NCBI RefSeq assembly: GCF_019175385.1
Contig: NC_083341.1
Span: 91,600,321-91,664,320 of the forward strand
Direction of reading: 5' to 3'
DNA from: Lycium barbarum
Lineage: Eukaryota > Streptophyta > Magnoliopsida > Solanales > Solanaceae
DNA: 64,000 nucleotides
This document shows positions 46,732 to 59,413 of this stretch, piece after piece. Both the position numbers and the translations under genes were made by a program. Under the pieces are notes generated by a model. It was given only the letters and a program-made list of their open reading frames with translations. It did not search any database and was not told where the DNA came from. How positions within the stretch are numbered: the first letter of the stretch is position 1; the number at the start of each line of letters is the position of its first letter.

Positions 46732-47446
46732 TGTATACGGTAAAAATCGGATTTATGCTAGACCGGTAAGACCGGAAATCGAGGGAAGAAAGAAATAAGC
46801 ACGAGCATGAAGACTTTCTTTTGGACCGGAGGTATCGCACTAGAAGTTGATCAGAAGAAAGCGAAGGAAATCGTTTGGTCTGGTTTCTCCATAGCCGAGT
46901 TGATCGTGGCCGTTAGTCCGGGTGATCGTGGCCCTTAGTCCGGGTGATCAGTTACACAATTTCCACACGTCAAGACCGTTTTGCCACATTGTACTGCCAA
47001 TCGTACTAGTGTCAGACCGTACGACCCAACCTTATCTTTTTAGGGTTTCTTTATTCAAAAGGGCTTTATGTTATATAGAAGGCCCATATGGCAAAACTAT
47101 AAATAGGGGGCATTTCCCTACTTTCAAGGGTTGGCCTTTCAAGATCAGGAACATTGTAATAGCCAAATATATAAAATCTCTCCCTCTCCCTCTCTGATAT
47201 TAGTCCGGATTTGTGTGTTCTTCTTTAGCTTTATTTACTCATCCAATAATTACATACTACTTAATACATATATTTAGTATAAATTATCAATTTCGATTCA
47301 CTTGCTCATAGCAATCGCATATATAGACACATATCTATTGCAGCGAATCCGTATACAATTCCTACCAACCAAATAGATTAAATTTCACCCACATATCCTA
47401 TACCTCACTTACAAATTCAACTGATTACCTAAATTTGGGGTAAAAA
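46732..47446 (+). repeat. 5' LTR of element B (715 bp)
   Basis: It begins TGTATACGGTAAAAATCGG and ends TTTGGGGTAAAAA, followed at once by GTT and the PBS TGGCGCCCACCGTGGGG (47450-47466). TATA box at 47098-47105. Two copies of the 22-bp GTTGATCGTGG unit. Confidence 0.9.
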
Positions 47447-47558
47447 GTTTGGCGCCCACCGTGGGGCATAGGATAATAGTGGTCTTTGATAATGGTTTCT
47501 ATCTCTTACCCGTTAGGATCGAAAAAATCTTTTGTTCGTCTATGTGAAAACAGACCAA

Positions 47559-49939
47559 ATGGCAAACAGTGGACAATCTGGTCACGTCAACAACAATGAG
47601 ATTGTGGCTAAAAATGAAGACAGTGGGCCACGAGGATTACCAGCAAATCCCGTCGACCCAAACCCCATTAATTCGAGGGAGGGCCTCAATCGGCAAAACA
47701 CCGTGAATCAGGAGAATGCCGCTCCGCCGGCTACCGATCCCTTAAATACTCACATTTCAATTACTTTATCCCAGACACAAGGCCGGAAAGTGGCGGACAC
47801 CCCGGATGATAGCCAGGGGGGGGGGAGGGGGCAGCCGGAAAGGTTAACTTATGTTTAATTTTTGAAATGTTGCAGGAACAAAGGGCAGCTATTGCCGAAC
47901 AAGGAGTTGCAATAGCCCAGTTGCAAAGCAGAAATGATGAAACGGCCCTAGAGAGGACCAAAGGTGTTGCCAAACCTAGAAGGGACGAGACACGGATGGT
48001 CGAGAGTAATGGGTCCAGAGCTGGCTCATCCACCGAATTTCTGAGAATGCTTGAAACATTGGCGAAACGTGTAGACTCGACTGAGAAGAGGATTGAAACA
48101 TATAACTCTCAGGTAGACTAGATCCTGGGGGCTCCGCCTATTCTGAAAGGACCAGATTCGAAGAGGTACATTCAGAGGCCTTTTCCTCCGAGTGCGGCTC
48201 CGAAATTGATCCCGAAGAGGTTCAAAATGCCGGATATCCCGAAATATGACGGCACAACCAACCCTCAGGAGCACGTGACTTCATACACCTGTGCCATAAA
48301 AGGCAATGATTTTGAAGAGGATGAAATTGTATCCATGCTGTTGAAAAAGTTTGGAGAAACTCTATCGAAGGGAGCATTGACTTGGTACGACCATTTGCCG
48401 GAGCATTCAATCACTTCCTTCGAAATGCTCGCGGATGCGTTCATAAAAGCTCATGCCGGTGCCAAAAAGGTGCATGCCCGTAAGGCGGATATTTTTCGTA
48501 TATCCCAAAGGGATGATGAGTTATTGCGTGAATTTGTCAACCGGTTCCAAAGGGAACGGATGGAGCTCCCTCTGGTTCCGGAGGAATAGGCTGCACAAGC
48601 TTTTACCAAAGGGCTCAGTCCTTAGAGCTCGACGGCCTCGTTCAAACTAAAGGAAAACTTGTTGGAATACGAGGCTGTGACCTGGGCGGATGTCCACAAC
48701 AGATACGAATCAAAGATTCGGGTAGAGGATGACCAACTCGAGCTTCCCCCGGGGCCCGTGAATATCAACAAAAGCTCGAAGAGATCGCGAAAAAATTATG
48801 AGCCGGAGTCTAGACCATCGAGGGAAAGGTATCGGCCATACTCTCATTTGGAAAAGCCAAGCTTCAGGTTGGAAAAATCAAGGGTTGGCCCGAGTCAATT
48901 CTCCGGTCGAGGTGATAAACGGACAGAGCGCCCGTCAAACAGTCGAGGTCTCTCATTTAGGAGCAATGCCGGAAGCTCGGCCAGCAACAGAGACTTGCCA
49001 AGGATATCGGAGTACAACTTCAACGTCAACACTTCGGACCTCGTCTCGGCTATTGGCCGTATCGCAGAGGCAAGATGGCCGAGACCTCTAAGGTCAGACC
49101 CGGGCCAATGGGACCCGAGCGTGATATGTGAATATCATGAAACCTATGGACACAGAATTGAGGAATGTCGCCAGCTAAGAGAGGAGGTGGCTCGGTTACT
49201 GAAGAATGGCCACCTCCGAGAATTGCTAAGTGAACGAGCTAAAGGCCACTACAAAGAAAGGGAATCTCATAAACGGGCCAAACCAGTAGAACCTCAACAT
49301 ATAAGCAACATGATAATCGGGGGTACCGATACCCCTCGAGGGCCGGTGATGAAACGGACGAATGTTTCCATTGTGCGTGAGAAGCGCTGCCGGTATTAAT
49401 TAACCGAGGGTTCCATCTCTTTCAACAACGAGGATGCAGAAGGCATCATTCAACCACACAATGATGCATTGGTAATCTCTATTCTTATTTTTAAATCACA
49501 AGTTAAACGTATTTTGATTGACCAAGGTAGCTCGGCTAACATCATCCGGTGGAGAGTGGTTGAACAGCTAAGGCTACTCGATCAGATCGTACCGGTAGCC
49601 CGAGTGCTCAGCGAGTTCAACATGGCGAGCGAAACCACGAAGGGGGAGATCTCTTTGCCGGTCAACATTGATGGCACTATCCAGCAAACGATGTTCTATG
49701 TAATCGAAGCAGATATGAGGTATAATGCATTGCTGGGTAGACCTTGGATACATAGCATGAGGGCCGTGCCATCGACATTACATCAGCTGCTAAAATTCCC
49801 GACCCCAGAGGGGATAAAAACCATCCTAGGCGAACAACCCGCTGCAAGGGAGATATTCGCGGTCGAGGAAGCGTCACCTCTTCCCAAAAAATTGGATAAA
49901 AAAGAAGATGAGTCAACTGGCGGCAAGGACTCCAAATAG
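47559..49939 (+). pseudogene. gag-protease of element B, broken
   Basis: The ATG at 47559 (MANSGQSGHVNNNE) aligns with copy A. A G-rich insertion at about 47816-47836 shifts the frame. Stops at 48119, 48587 and 49397 are not in A. The gag core is near 48290-48600, and the knuckle CEYHETYGHRIEEC (C-X2-H-X4-H-X4-C) is near 49130. The protease segment has ILIDQGSSANII near 49510, where A has IDPGSS. The unit ends at TAG 49937-49939, followed in frame by CAA CTA and the RT leader. That stop is shared with A and C. Confidence 0.88.
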
Positions 49940-52900
49940 CAACTAAAGTACACGGGTTCGACAACGGAGCAGAAGGGGTTGGACCCGGGGTATGAAGAGG
50001 ATGATTTCGGTGTACCCAGATCATTCGTCTTGCCGGATGACTCGGATGCAACAAAGTCAACAGTAGAGGAGTTGGAGCAAATCATCTTGTTTAAATATCT
50101 ACCGGATAGAAAGGTATACCTGGGCACGGGGCTAACCTCGGAGCTCAGGAATAAGTTAATTAAATTTCTTCAAGCTAATGCCGATTGCTTCGCATGGTTC
50201 CTTATAGATTTGACAGGTGTGTCGCCGGAAGTAACAACTCACAAGCTCAGCCTAGACGGGAGGTTCCCCCCGGTGAAGCAGAAAAGAAGGCCCATGGCAG
50301 AGGCAAAACACGTCTTCGTAAAGGATGAGGTAACAAAGCTTTTGAAAATAGGCTCTATCCGGGTGGTAAAGTACCTGGATTGGCTAGCTAACGTAGTAGT
50401 GGTGCCGAAAAATAAATTTCGAATGTGCGTTGATTATAAGGATCTAAACAAAGCATGCCCGAAGGATTCATTTCCATTGCCTCACATCGATAGAATGATT
50501 GATGCGACGGCCGGACATGAGATGTTAAGTTTTCTCGATGCTTACTCTAGGTATAACCAAATCCGGATGCACCCGGAGGATCAAGAGAAAACATCCTTTA
50601 TTACCCGGTATGGGACTTACTATTACAATGTCATGCCTTTCGGATTAAAAAATGCCGGTGCAACTTACCAACGCCTAGTTAATGGAATGTTCGAAGAAAA
50701 AATAGGGGAAACAATAGAAGTTTATATTGACGACATGGTAGTCAAGTCCCTGGAAATAGAGGACCATTTAAAGAATTTGCAGGAAACCTTCGATGTACTC
50801 CGGAAGTACAACATGAAGCTTAACCCGGAAAAATGTGCCTTCAGTGTTCGGTCTGGTAAATTTTTGGGTTTCATGGTGTCAAACCGGGGGATTGAAATCA
50901 ACCCGGATAAGATCAAAGCCAACGAGGATATTGAGGTGGTGAATAACGTCAAAGGAGTGCAGAGGTTCACCGGAAGAATAGCGGCGCTGAGTTGTTTCAT
51001 ATCGAGGTCCTCGAATGAGAGTCACCATTTTTCTCCTTACTAAGGAAGAAGACTGACTTCGTTTGGACACCGGAGTATCAAAGAGCTTAGCAAGAATTGA
51101 AAAGGTACTTGTCCCGCCCGCCGCTGCTGCACACACTGAAAGCGGACGAGCAGTTTTTTCTCTACCTTGCCGTTTCTGAGGTAGCGGTAAGTGGTGTTTT
51201 GGTCTGAGAAGAATCAGGTATGCAATTCCCTATATATTTTGTGAGTATAACTTTAGGGGATGCGGAGACCCGATATCCCCACCTGGAAAAGTTGGCATTT
51301 ACATTGGTAAGTGCTTCTAGAAAGCTCAAGCCTTACTTTTAATGCCATCCGATATGTGTAGTGACTACTTACCCCCTAAAGAACATCATGCATTAACCAG
51401 AATTATCGGGTAGACTAACTAAATGGGCCGTAGAGATTAGCGGATATGATATCGAATACAAGCCTCAGACGACCATCAAGTCCCAGATCTTGGCCAATTT
51501 TGTGGCGGACTTCACCCCAGCTATGGTCCCCGAGGTTAAGAAAGAACTTCTGCTAACCTCGGGGAAAGCTTCGGGTATTTGGTTGCTACACACGGACGGG
51601 GCCTCGAACCTCAAAGGTTCCGGGCTAGGAATCGTCCTTAGAACCCCCGCCGGGGATGCCGTTCGACAATCCATTAGAACTGTTAAATTGACTAATAATG
51701 AAGCCGAGTAAGAGGCTATGATTGCAGGTTTTGAATTAGCTCGGAGTATGGGGGCTGAAATAATTGAAGCAAAGTGTGACTCTCTCTTGGTTGTTAACCA
51801 GGTGAAGGGCGTTTTCGAGGTCAAGGACGAACAGATGCAAAGGTATCTGGAAAAAATCCAAGTGATACTACACAGGTTTAAAGAATGGACCATGCAGCAT
51901 GTACCCAGGGAGCAGAACAACGAAGCCGATGCATTGGTCAATTTGGGATCTTCAGTCGAAGGGGAAGAAATCAACCCCGGGACTATGGTGCACTTGATGA
52001 ATTCTGCGATAGAAAACAGACATGCTGAAATAAACACAATGGGTTTAACTTGGGATTGGCGCAACAAGTACATCGACTACTTGCGAGATGGAAAGCTCTC
52101 GAGTGACCCAAAAGAATCACGATCACTAAGGACAAAAGCTGCACGTTTCTGCTTGGTAGACGACCAATTGTATCGACGGTCTTTCTTCGGACCCCTGGCC
52201 AAGTGTTTGGGTCCCGGAGAAACAGAGTATGTGATGAGAGAAGTACACGAGGGGACCTGCGGCAATCACTCCGGTGCTGAAGCCTTGGTTCGAAAAATTA
52301 TCAAAGCCGGTTACTACTGGAACCGGATAGAGAAAGATTCGAAGAATTTTGTCTGGAAATGTGATGGGTGTCAAAGACATGCCTCGATGATTCATCAGCC
52401 CGGGGAGTTATTGCATTCGGTGATGTCACCTTGGCCCTTCATGAAGTGGGGAATGGACGTTGTTGGTCCTTTGCCATGGGCACCAGGTAAGGCCCGTTTT
52501 ATTTTGTTTATGACTGACTATTTCTCCAAATGGGTTGAAGCGCAGGCCTTCAAAAAAATTAGAGAGAAGGAGGTTATTGACTTCATATGGGACCATATTA
52601 TTTGTCGTTTCAGCATCCCGGCAGAGATAACTTGTGATAATGGTCCTCAGTTCGTTGGCGGCAAAGTGAATGATTTCCTCGAAGGGTTGAAGATCAAGAA
52701 AATCGTATCAACTCCATATCACCCGTGTGCGAATGGACAGGCGGAATCCACGAATAAAACAGTAATTCAAAATATGAGGAAAAGACTTGAAACGTCAAAG
52801 CATCATTGGAGGGAAGTACTACCGGAGGTATTATGGGCTTACAGAACAACATCAAAATCAAGCACGGGAGAAACACCTTTCTCGTTGGTTTACGGGGCTG

Positions 52901-53291
52901 AAGCCCTCATTCCTTTAGAAGTTGGTGAATCGAGTCTCCGGTTCAGGTACTCCATCGAGGAGTCAAACGAGGAGGCCATGACCGTAAAACTCGATCTCAC
53001 GGATGAACTTCGCAAAACGCGTTGGTCCATATTGCAGCCCAGAAGCAGAGAATGGAAAGGTACTACAACCGGAGAACCAATTTTCAACATTTCCAAGTTG
53101 GGGACTTGGTGCTTCGAAAAGTTACCTTGAACACCAAGAATCCCAACGATGGAAAACTGGATCCGAACTGGGAAGGGCCGTACAAGATAACCGAGGTAAC
53201 GGGCAAAGGATCGTATCAGCTGGAATCTATGGACGGGCAACGGTTGCGCAATAACTGGAATGTGGCTCATTTGAAGAGATACTACTGCTAA
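49940..53291 (+). pseudogene. pol of element B (RT, two RNases H, integrase), frameshifted
   Basis: The RT runs from about 50260 with MCVDYKDLNKACP, FLDAYSRYNQI (usually SGYNQ) and YIDDMVV at about 50730. A one-base loss near 51030 and further stops break the first RNase H. The archaeal-type RNase H (LHTDGASNLKGSGLG) is open from 51490 except for a TAA in NNEAE*EA at 51709-51711. The integrase is intact from 51718: HEGTCGNHSG, CDGCQRH, DYFSKWVEAQ, ITCDNGPQFVGG, QAESTNK. Another shift near 53010 precedes the C-terminal part that ends HLKRYYC at 53291. Confidence 0.9.
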
Positions 53292-54481
53292 GGTATGGAC
53301 ACCTTGTTTATTAACCTTTTCTTTTTTTGCAGGAAGTCAAGTATCGGATAAAGTTAGGAGCTACGTCTGAAAACACGTGTTACACTCTTTTCCTTAGTAC
53401 GGTTTTGTCCCAAAATGGGTTTTCCGACAAGGTTTTTAATGAGGCAACAAGTACATCGTGTTACTTGATAAAGACGAGGACAAGCACTCGAAAACTCGGG
53501 GCCACACCCTACGAGTGGGGACTTGATTGTGCTTACCCGATCTTGCAGCTTGGATAAGCACTAGGGGACTACTATACCCACATCGAGGTTTACCCCGGTT
53601 AGTCGAAAACGAAGGAGCTCAACAAACTAAAATCGGGCCTTCTGTATTAGGTTTCGATGTAAGGACCAAACGATCAGAATAAATCGTGTCCACTTAGTAT
53701 TTGCTACCGCAAAACCAAAATCGGACCTTCTGTATTAGGTTTCGATGTAAGGACCAAACGATTTGAATGAATCGTGTCCACTTAGTATTTGCTGCGGCAA
53801 AAACAGAAGGAAACGGAAAAAATTCTCATATCATGTACGTACAAATACTTGCAATACAAAGATTATTGAAAGTTTGGATTATTGCATTTCGGATATGTCT
53901 TCTTGTTAAAACACCATACCCCGGGGATTACTGCCATATTGTGGCATCGCTTTATTCATATACCCTACTCCGGGCACTACAGTCGAAATTCGACAAAGGC
54001 AACAAGATCACATTGAACCGAGCTAAAATCTTTAACACCCTCGAATGGGGACTGCTACATCAGAATTCGCTAAGGCTGGGATTCAAGTGTCCGAACCTAA
54101 TCTATGATAAGTGAATAGCTGAAAAAATATCGGCCCTAAAAATGCCTAACGTGATTCGGAGACGTCTGAATTCACAAAGCATAAATAAGTCCCACGGGCA
54201 AACCACTCGATCAAATTCCCGGACAAAACGTACCGGACGAAGAGAAAAGCCAATATTCAAGCACAGTCCAAAAAAATGACTCCGAGTCTCTGCTTGTCCT
54301 TCAAACGGACCGGCAATTTAGGCAAAAGTCATAACAATCATTCAAGCAAAAGAATAAAGAAAGAAAAATGCACATTCCATATATGTAAGGGTTTTTACAC
54401 TGGAAATCCCTACGAAGTTGAAAAACAAAAATCAAGCCAAAAAGGCAAAAGACAAAATAAAGGCTAAATACAGGCCCTGGT
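53292..54481 (+). other. Spacer between pol and the antisense gene in element B
   Basis: Non-coding, collinear with 30770-31830 of element A, including the paired CGGACCTTCTGTATTAGG repeats near 53630 and 53710. An extra AAGGCAACAAGATCACATTG segment near 53995 is absent from A. Confidence 0.55.
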
Positions 54482-57341
54482 CTATCCGGTGTGGCTGGAT
54501 CCGGAATGTTCGGATACTATCCGCTCGGAATCTTCGGAGTCAGTATCGAGGGCTCTCTTAGCTTCTTCCTCGATCCTTTTAGCTTTGAGTATCAGGGCCG
54601 AGAGATCCGCAAAACCATGCTCGGCTTGCTCAAGGGTGGCCCTCAGGGACTTCCACCATTCATACTCCACCGCAATCGTGGTATGAGCCTCGGCAGCCTC
54701 CACACTCCTAAGGGCTTCTGCCAAATCGGCCTCAGCTTGGGCCAGCTTGGCCGCTAGTTCATCCCTCTCTTCATCAAGGACTCTTTGGATTTGAGTTGCC
54801 GACTCGAGCTCGGCTTTGAGAAGATCATTAGCCTCGGCCATTTCCTCGAGTTCAATTTTTAGCTCGTCACATATCCGGGCCCTGTCCTCGTCTTTTTGCT
54901 CGAACACCCTCATCCTCTCCTTGTACTTAGTACTCTCAGATTCAAGCAGCCGATGCCTCTTTGCCATGTTTATGGAATCAGACTTGACTGAGTCAAGCTC
55001 CCCCCGGAGTTGAGAGATAGTGGTTTCGAGCTCACCAAGCCTCGTAGAAAAACGAGCGTTGTCTTGGCTAAGGCCGACCTTGTCCGCTTCCAGAAGCTGG
55101 TTCCTATCGACCATCCCGGCCAACGCATTCTTTAACCGAAGGTTTTCATCCTTCGTCGCTTCGAGGTTGGGTTGAAGGTAGGAAAGGGCAACAACTCGGT
55201 TCAATTCATCCTCTTTCACTCGCAAAAGGTGCTGGAACTTCTCCGTTTCTCGACCCTGGGCATCCAACTGGCCCTTAAGGTCGTCAACTTCTTGCTGAGC
55301 GCGGATGAAGGCTTCATTAACGAGCACCACACTCTGTAAAAGAAACAAGAAGTTAAAACTCGTATAAACGAGAAGCTAAAATTCCCATTGAATTATGCAA
55401 GGATAGGCTGATAAGCTTACTCGATTGCCCGCGTGGATGCCCTCGTTAATGAGACTCTGCCAGGGGACTCCATTCATCTTCCGCTTATCCGAGTCCAAGA
55501 CGAGGGGCCTCAGGTAGCTTGCTACTCCCACCGGACGAGATAAAAAGATGCAGTCCTCGGGCACGATAATCACGACCGATCTTGTCCTCCTAGGTTCCAC
55601 ACTTGGAGCCGGGAAGATGCGCACTAGGATATCCCTTGCAGCAGTCTCGGTGGACCGGCTAGCTGCCCTTATGACTCGAGGGATAGGGAGATGTCCGAAA
55701 CCGGTAGCTTCTCCGATCGCAAGAGGAGTATCCGAGAACATATCATCAAAATTATCCGACCTCGAAGCTGGAGTTGGAGAATTCGGAGTAACCTCAGCAG
55801 CCTCGGTAGAGGCAGGGATCTCGGAAGTTGCAGCAGTCTCGTAGCCGGGCTGTGGACCAACATCCATTGGAGCGTCGGTCTCGGGGATCGGCTCAGCCCT
55901 TCGATCGACTTCGGCAACTGGTGCATGCCCGGACCTTCTGGTCCTTTGCAGGGGGGTCTGCTCGGATGAAGCATCACCTGAAATATCAACATATTCAATC
56001 GACCTTAGAGGAGTCGGGTAATGAACTTCTTCCCAACCTGTGTGCAATGCCGGAGCTGACGGTCCTTCCCCGGCTGAAGGAAGTGATGAAATGGTGGTAT
56101 CCTCCTCTGGAATAGAAGCAACGGAAAGGGTCACACCGATCCTCCGAACGAGGAAATCGGGTCTGTTTCGTCTCTTAGAGTCCGAAAGACGCTCCTTGCC
56201 CTCTTTTTCGGTTTATGCGCTTTGTCCGAGGGGTTTCTCCTCCTCTTGTTGGCAGCAGCAATAATACAGGATGTACCCGCTGAATCAAATTCGGGTGCCG
56301 ACGCAGTGGGTTTGGCCGCTGGCTCCGGTCTTGGGTCCACCGAGCCCTTAGGTAAACCTGAATACCAAAAATGTTATAAAAAGGAAAAGGTAGAAAATGC
56401 AATGAATACCGACCCAATCATATTATTACCGTGGTTTTGAGTGAACCATCGGCCACGCGACAGGAGTCCCCATGTCCATGCTTCATGGGTGTGTTGGCTA
56501 AGGGGAGCACCAACCCATTCGTTCATGTTCCGGACAGCCGGAGGTATCCATCCCACGGCTGGTATAAAGAAGGGGACAAATTGTGATAATATGAAATGAC
56601 TAATGTATGACAAAGCATTTAAAGGTAACTGAGACACTTACGACTATCATTCTACCTCTCCAGAAAGGGCGTATATTTGGCCGGAATAATGTCTGCGGTC
56701 CTCACCCGGACGTAGCGCTCTAGCCAACCTCGGTCTCTATCTTCATCCATCTTCGAAAAGATTGGGTTCCGGCTTCGCTTGGCGAGCTTTATTACACCCC
56801 CTCAGAACAACCTCGGGGAATACAATCGGATGAAGTGAGCCATCATAAACTCCTTCTTCAAGTTGTTGGCCAACAACAGGAGGCAGGCCACGGTCCTCCA
56901 GACAATCGGACCAATCTGGGCCAGGGTTACATTATATGTCCGACACATATCCAAAATAACCGAGTCGATTGGGGGGTCGCGCTTGAGTGTAAAAAGATAG
57001 GTGTAAACGTATAGGAAGCCCTCCCGATGATCGGTGATCGATTCATCAGGTCTGGGGACAAACACTTGTACCGGACGGTTATCCCATCCACAATCAGCCC
57101 GGACTTGATCAAGTTTGTCTTCGGTAATGGACGACGGGTACCATTTTGCATCAAACCCTCTATCAGCAACCGAAAAAGGCTTCTCAACTTCAAAATCCTT
57201 GTTATAGTTGGGTTTCGACGGAACAATGTCCCAAGCAGTGGGCTCAAAGGCGATTTTTCCCTTGGGTTGAGAAGTTGGCTCGGTTCTTTGAGAAGAAACC
57301 GTGGGAACATCATGGGAGGTGGTTTCGGTGTTAGCAGACAT
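54482..57341 (-). pseudogene. Antisense spliced gene of element B
   Basis: Inferred exons (minus strand): 57341-56642 (700 nt), 56558-56430 (129 nt), 56357-55421 (937 nt), 55333-54482 (852 nt), about 872 codons. Introns are GTAAGT...CCAG, GTAATA...TCAG and GTAAGC...ACAG. Exon 1 begins MSANTETTS and carries the DPPIDSVILDMCRTYNVTL and IGPIVWRTVA domain. Exon 2 has WIPPAVRNMNEWV and WGLLSRGRWF. Exon 3 has a basic NKRRRNPSDKAHKPKKRAR stretch, nuclear-signal-like, then a Pro/Thr/acid-rich region. Exon 4 is an uninterrupted 280-residue coiled coil (DELNRVV, NQLLEADKVGL, EERDELAAKLAQ). Exon 1 has a stop (RLF*GG) and a TGG-to-TAG change near its end; exon 3 has a frameshift near 56131. Function unknown. 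Confidence 0.72.
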
Positions 57342-57652
57342 TTGGAAGTTATGAAAAAAGAGACTGGCGAATTCGGAAAGGGAGAAGGAACAAGTTAAAA
57401 AATAAGAGTGAAGGAGCAGTTGAAAAAATTCAAAATGGCAAAGTGAGAAGAAACAAAGCAGCACCTTCGATAGGAAAACAGCAAATGAAGAAGTTGGCAG
57501 AGTTGGTTTTCTTACACACAATATAAGTAATGAATCGAGGGGAAAAAGCGGTTAAAATTGGCAAAGAAATATGAGATGAAGATGATTAGAAGTGGAGAAG
57601 TAGAAGTGAAGAAGAAAATGAAGTAAAATGGAGAAATGAAAGGGTGAAAGGT

Positions 57653-57794
57653 CTTATATAGGCATGGGAACTGAGACGGTTACAGATCCCAGCAAACCAG
57701 GGGATGCCACGTGTCCCACAATTAATGAGACGTGATTTGAAACGACGTGCGTTACGACGGTTGCCAAAGTTGGCCATTCGGGATGAGACACGTG
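57653..57794 (-). promoter_or_regulatory. Promoter of the antisense gene in element B
   Basis: TATATAAG on the minus strand at 57660-57653, about 312 bp before the ATG, with G-boxes CACGTG at 57708-57713 and 57789-57794. Spacing from TATA to each G-box is almost the same as in element A. Confidence 0.5.
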
Positions 57795-57934
57795 GTTGAT
57801 GGCAGAGGGGCGTGACACAACTGTTCTCGCCAAAATAAAAAGATAAGAACGAGTTTATGGAACCCCCAGTTTCGTGACTCATCCAATTCCCGTTACTCCG
57901 GTAAAACTACGGTCTGGAAAGTGTGGGGACTATC

Positions 57935-58640
57935 TGGATACGGTAAAAATCGGATTTATGCTAGGCCGGTATCGAGGGAAGAAAGAAATAAGCACGAGCA
58001 TGAAGACTTTCTTTCGGACCGGAGGTATCGCACTAGAAGTTGATCAGAAGAAAGCGAAGGAAATCGTTTGGTCTGGTTTATCCATAGCCGAGTTGATCGT
58101 GGACGTTAGTCCGGGTGATCGTGGCTGTTAGTCCGGGTGATCAGTTACACAATTGCCACGCGTCAAGACCGTTCTGCCACATTGTACTGCCAATCGTACG
58201 GGTGTCAGACCGTACGACCCAACCTTATCCTTTTTGGGTTTTCTTTATTCAAAAGGGCTTTATGTTGTATAGAAGGCCCATAAGGAAAAACTATAAATAG
58301 GGGGCATTTCCCTACTTTCAAGGGTTGGCCTTTCAAGATCAGGAACATTGTAATAGTAAAATATATGAAATCTCTCCCTCTCCCTCTCTGATATTAGTCC
58401 AGATTTGTGTGTTCTTCTTTATCTTTACTTACTCATCCAATATTTACATACTACTTAATACATATATTTAGTATAAATCATCAATTTCGATTCACTTGCT
58501 CATAGCAATCGCATATATAGACACATATCTATTGCAGCGAATCCGTATACATTTCCTACCAACCAAATAGATTAAAGTTCACCCACATATCTTATATCTC
58601 ACTTACAAATTCAATTGATTACCTAAATTCGGGGTAAACA
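57935..58640 (+). repeat. 3' LTR of element B (706 bp)
   Basis: It begins TGGATACGGTAAAAATCGG and ends GGGGTAAACA before CAAAC. Relative to its partner it lacks about 9 bp after CTAGGCCGGT. TATA box at 58292-58299. Confidence 0.9.
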
Positions 58641-58645
58641 CAAAC

Positions 58646-58831
58646 AACTTCCGTTAATTATTGTTCCACTTGAGGAAATTTTCTTGTGGTCTGTTCCATC
58701 TTACCATTTTACTAGAATCTTTTACTTGTAGTTCGATCTTATGCCAGTTCCAAACACTATCAATTCTACTGAATTTATTTACCAATTGAGATCTTGATTT
58801 GAAATAAAATGTGTTACCTAACTATGGGTAC
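58646..58831. other. Host strip between elements B and C
   Basis: 186 bp of AT-rich DNA with no feature recognised. Once B and Tekay are taken out, this joins 46706-46726 and then 35982-37059 as one older sequence. Confidence 0.6.
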
Positions 58832-59306
58832 TGTATACGAAGATATAAGACCCCAGATATAAGATCAAGGAAAGGGGGCTAAAGGAGTAATCGGGAAGCT
58901 TAGCTGTCCTCCACTTTCACTAATTCTAGTCACATCTAGCAGTCTCGATATGCCTGATCCCTGGAAAGGGAACATCGACACTGTTGTAATGTCACATCGT
59001 TTGTACTCTAGGGTAGAAAAGTCTTATTTTTGATTGTATAGATATAGCTTAGGGAGGAAGGAAGAAGTATCTCATCCTTGAGACTTGTAACCCTAGTTAT
59101 TTTTCTCTCTCAATCCCAAGCTCAAGAACTCAATATTTCTTTGAACAATCTTTTTGCTTTGATTTCCATTATTATTGCATAACTGAGTCCCTAACTTTAC
59201 AAATCAAAACACACCTTGGAGTTTCAAGGATCGGATACAGCCCACTTGTCTTTAAACCCTATAAAATAAAAAAACTAACCGATATTTCCGAAACCCATTT
59301 TTACCA
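58832..59306 (+). repeat. 5' LTR of element C (about 475 bp)
   Basis: It starts TGTATACGAAGATATAAGA and ends near CATTTTTACCA. The end is set by the PBS-like TTTCGCGCCGTCTGCGGGGA that follows at about 59314-59333. The left edge is set by the TGTATACG shared with the A/B LTR starts. The partner LTR is outside the window, so the limits are approximate. Confidence 0.6.
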
Positions 59307-59413
59307 GAAAATGGTTTCGCGCCGTCTGCGGGGATAGACAGTTATGGTGTTGTCCCAATTCATCACTAGAAACTCCTTTTTGAACAAGGCTCAGTCGTAG
59401 CGTCTGAGCAAGT

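Larger units (their letters stand above)
46727..58645 (+). mobile_element. Tat-lineage Ty3/gypsy retrotransposon B, with target duplication
   Basis: CAAAC at 46727-46731 and 58641-58645 flanks an 11.9-kb element of the same family and layout as A, without the solo LTR. It is also disabled: stops at 48119, 48587, 49397 and 51711, frameshifts near 47820, 51040 and 53010, and others. Because its breaks differ from those of A, the two copies together show which features are ancestral. Confidence 0.92.
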
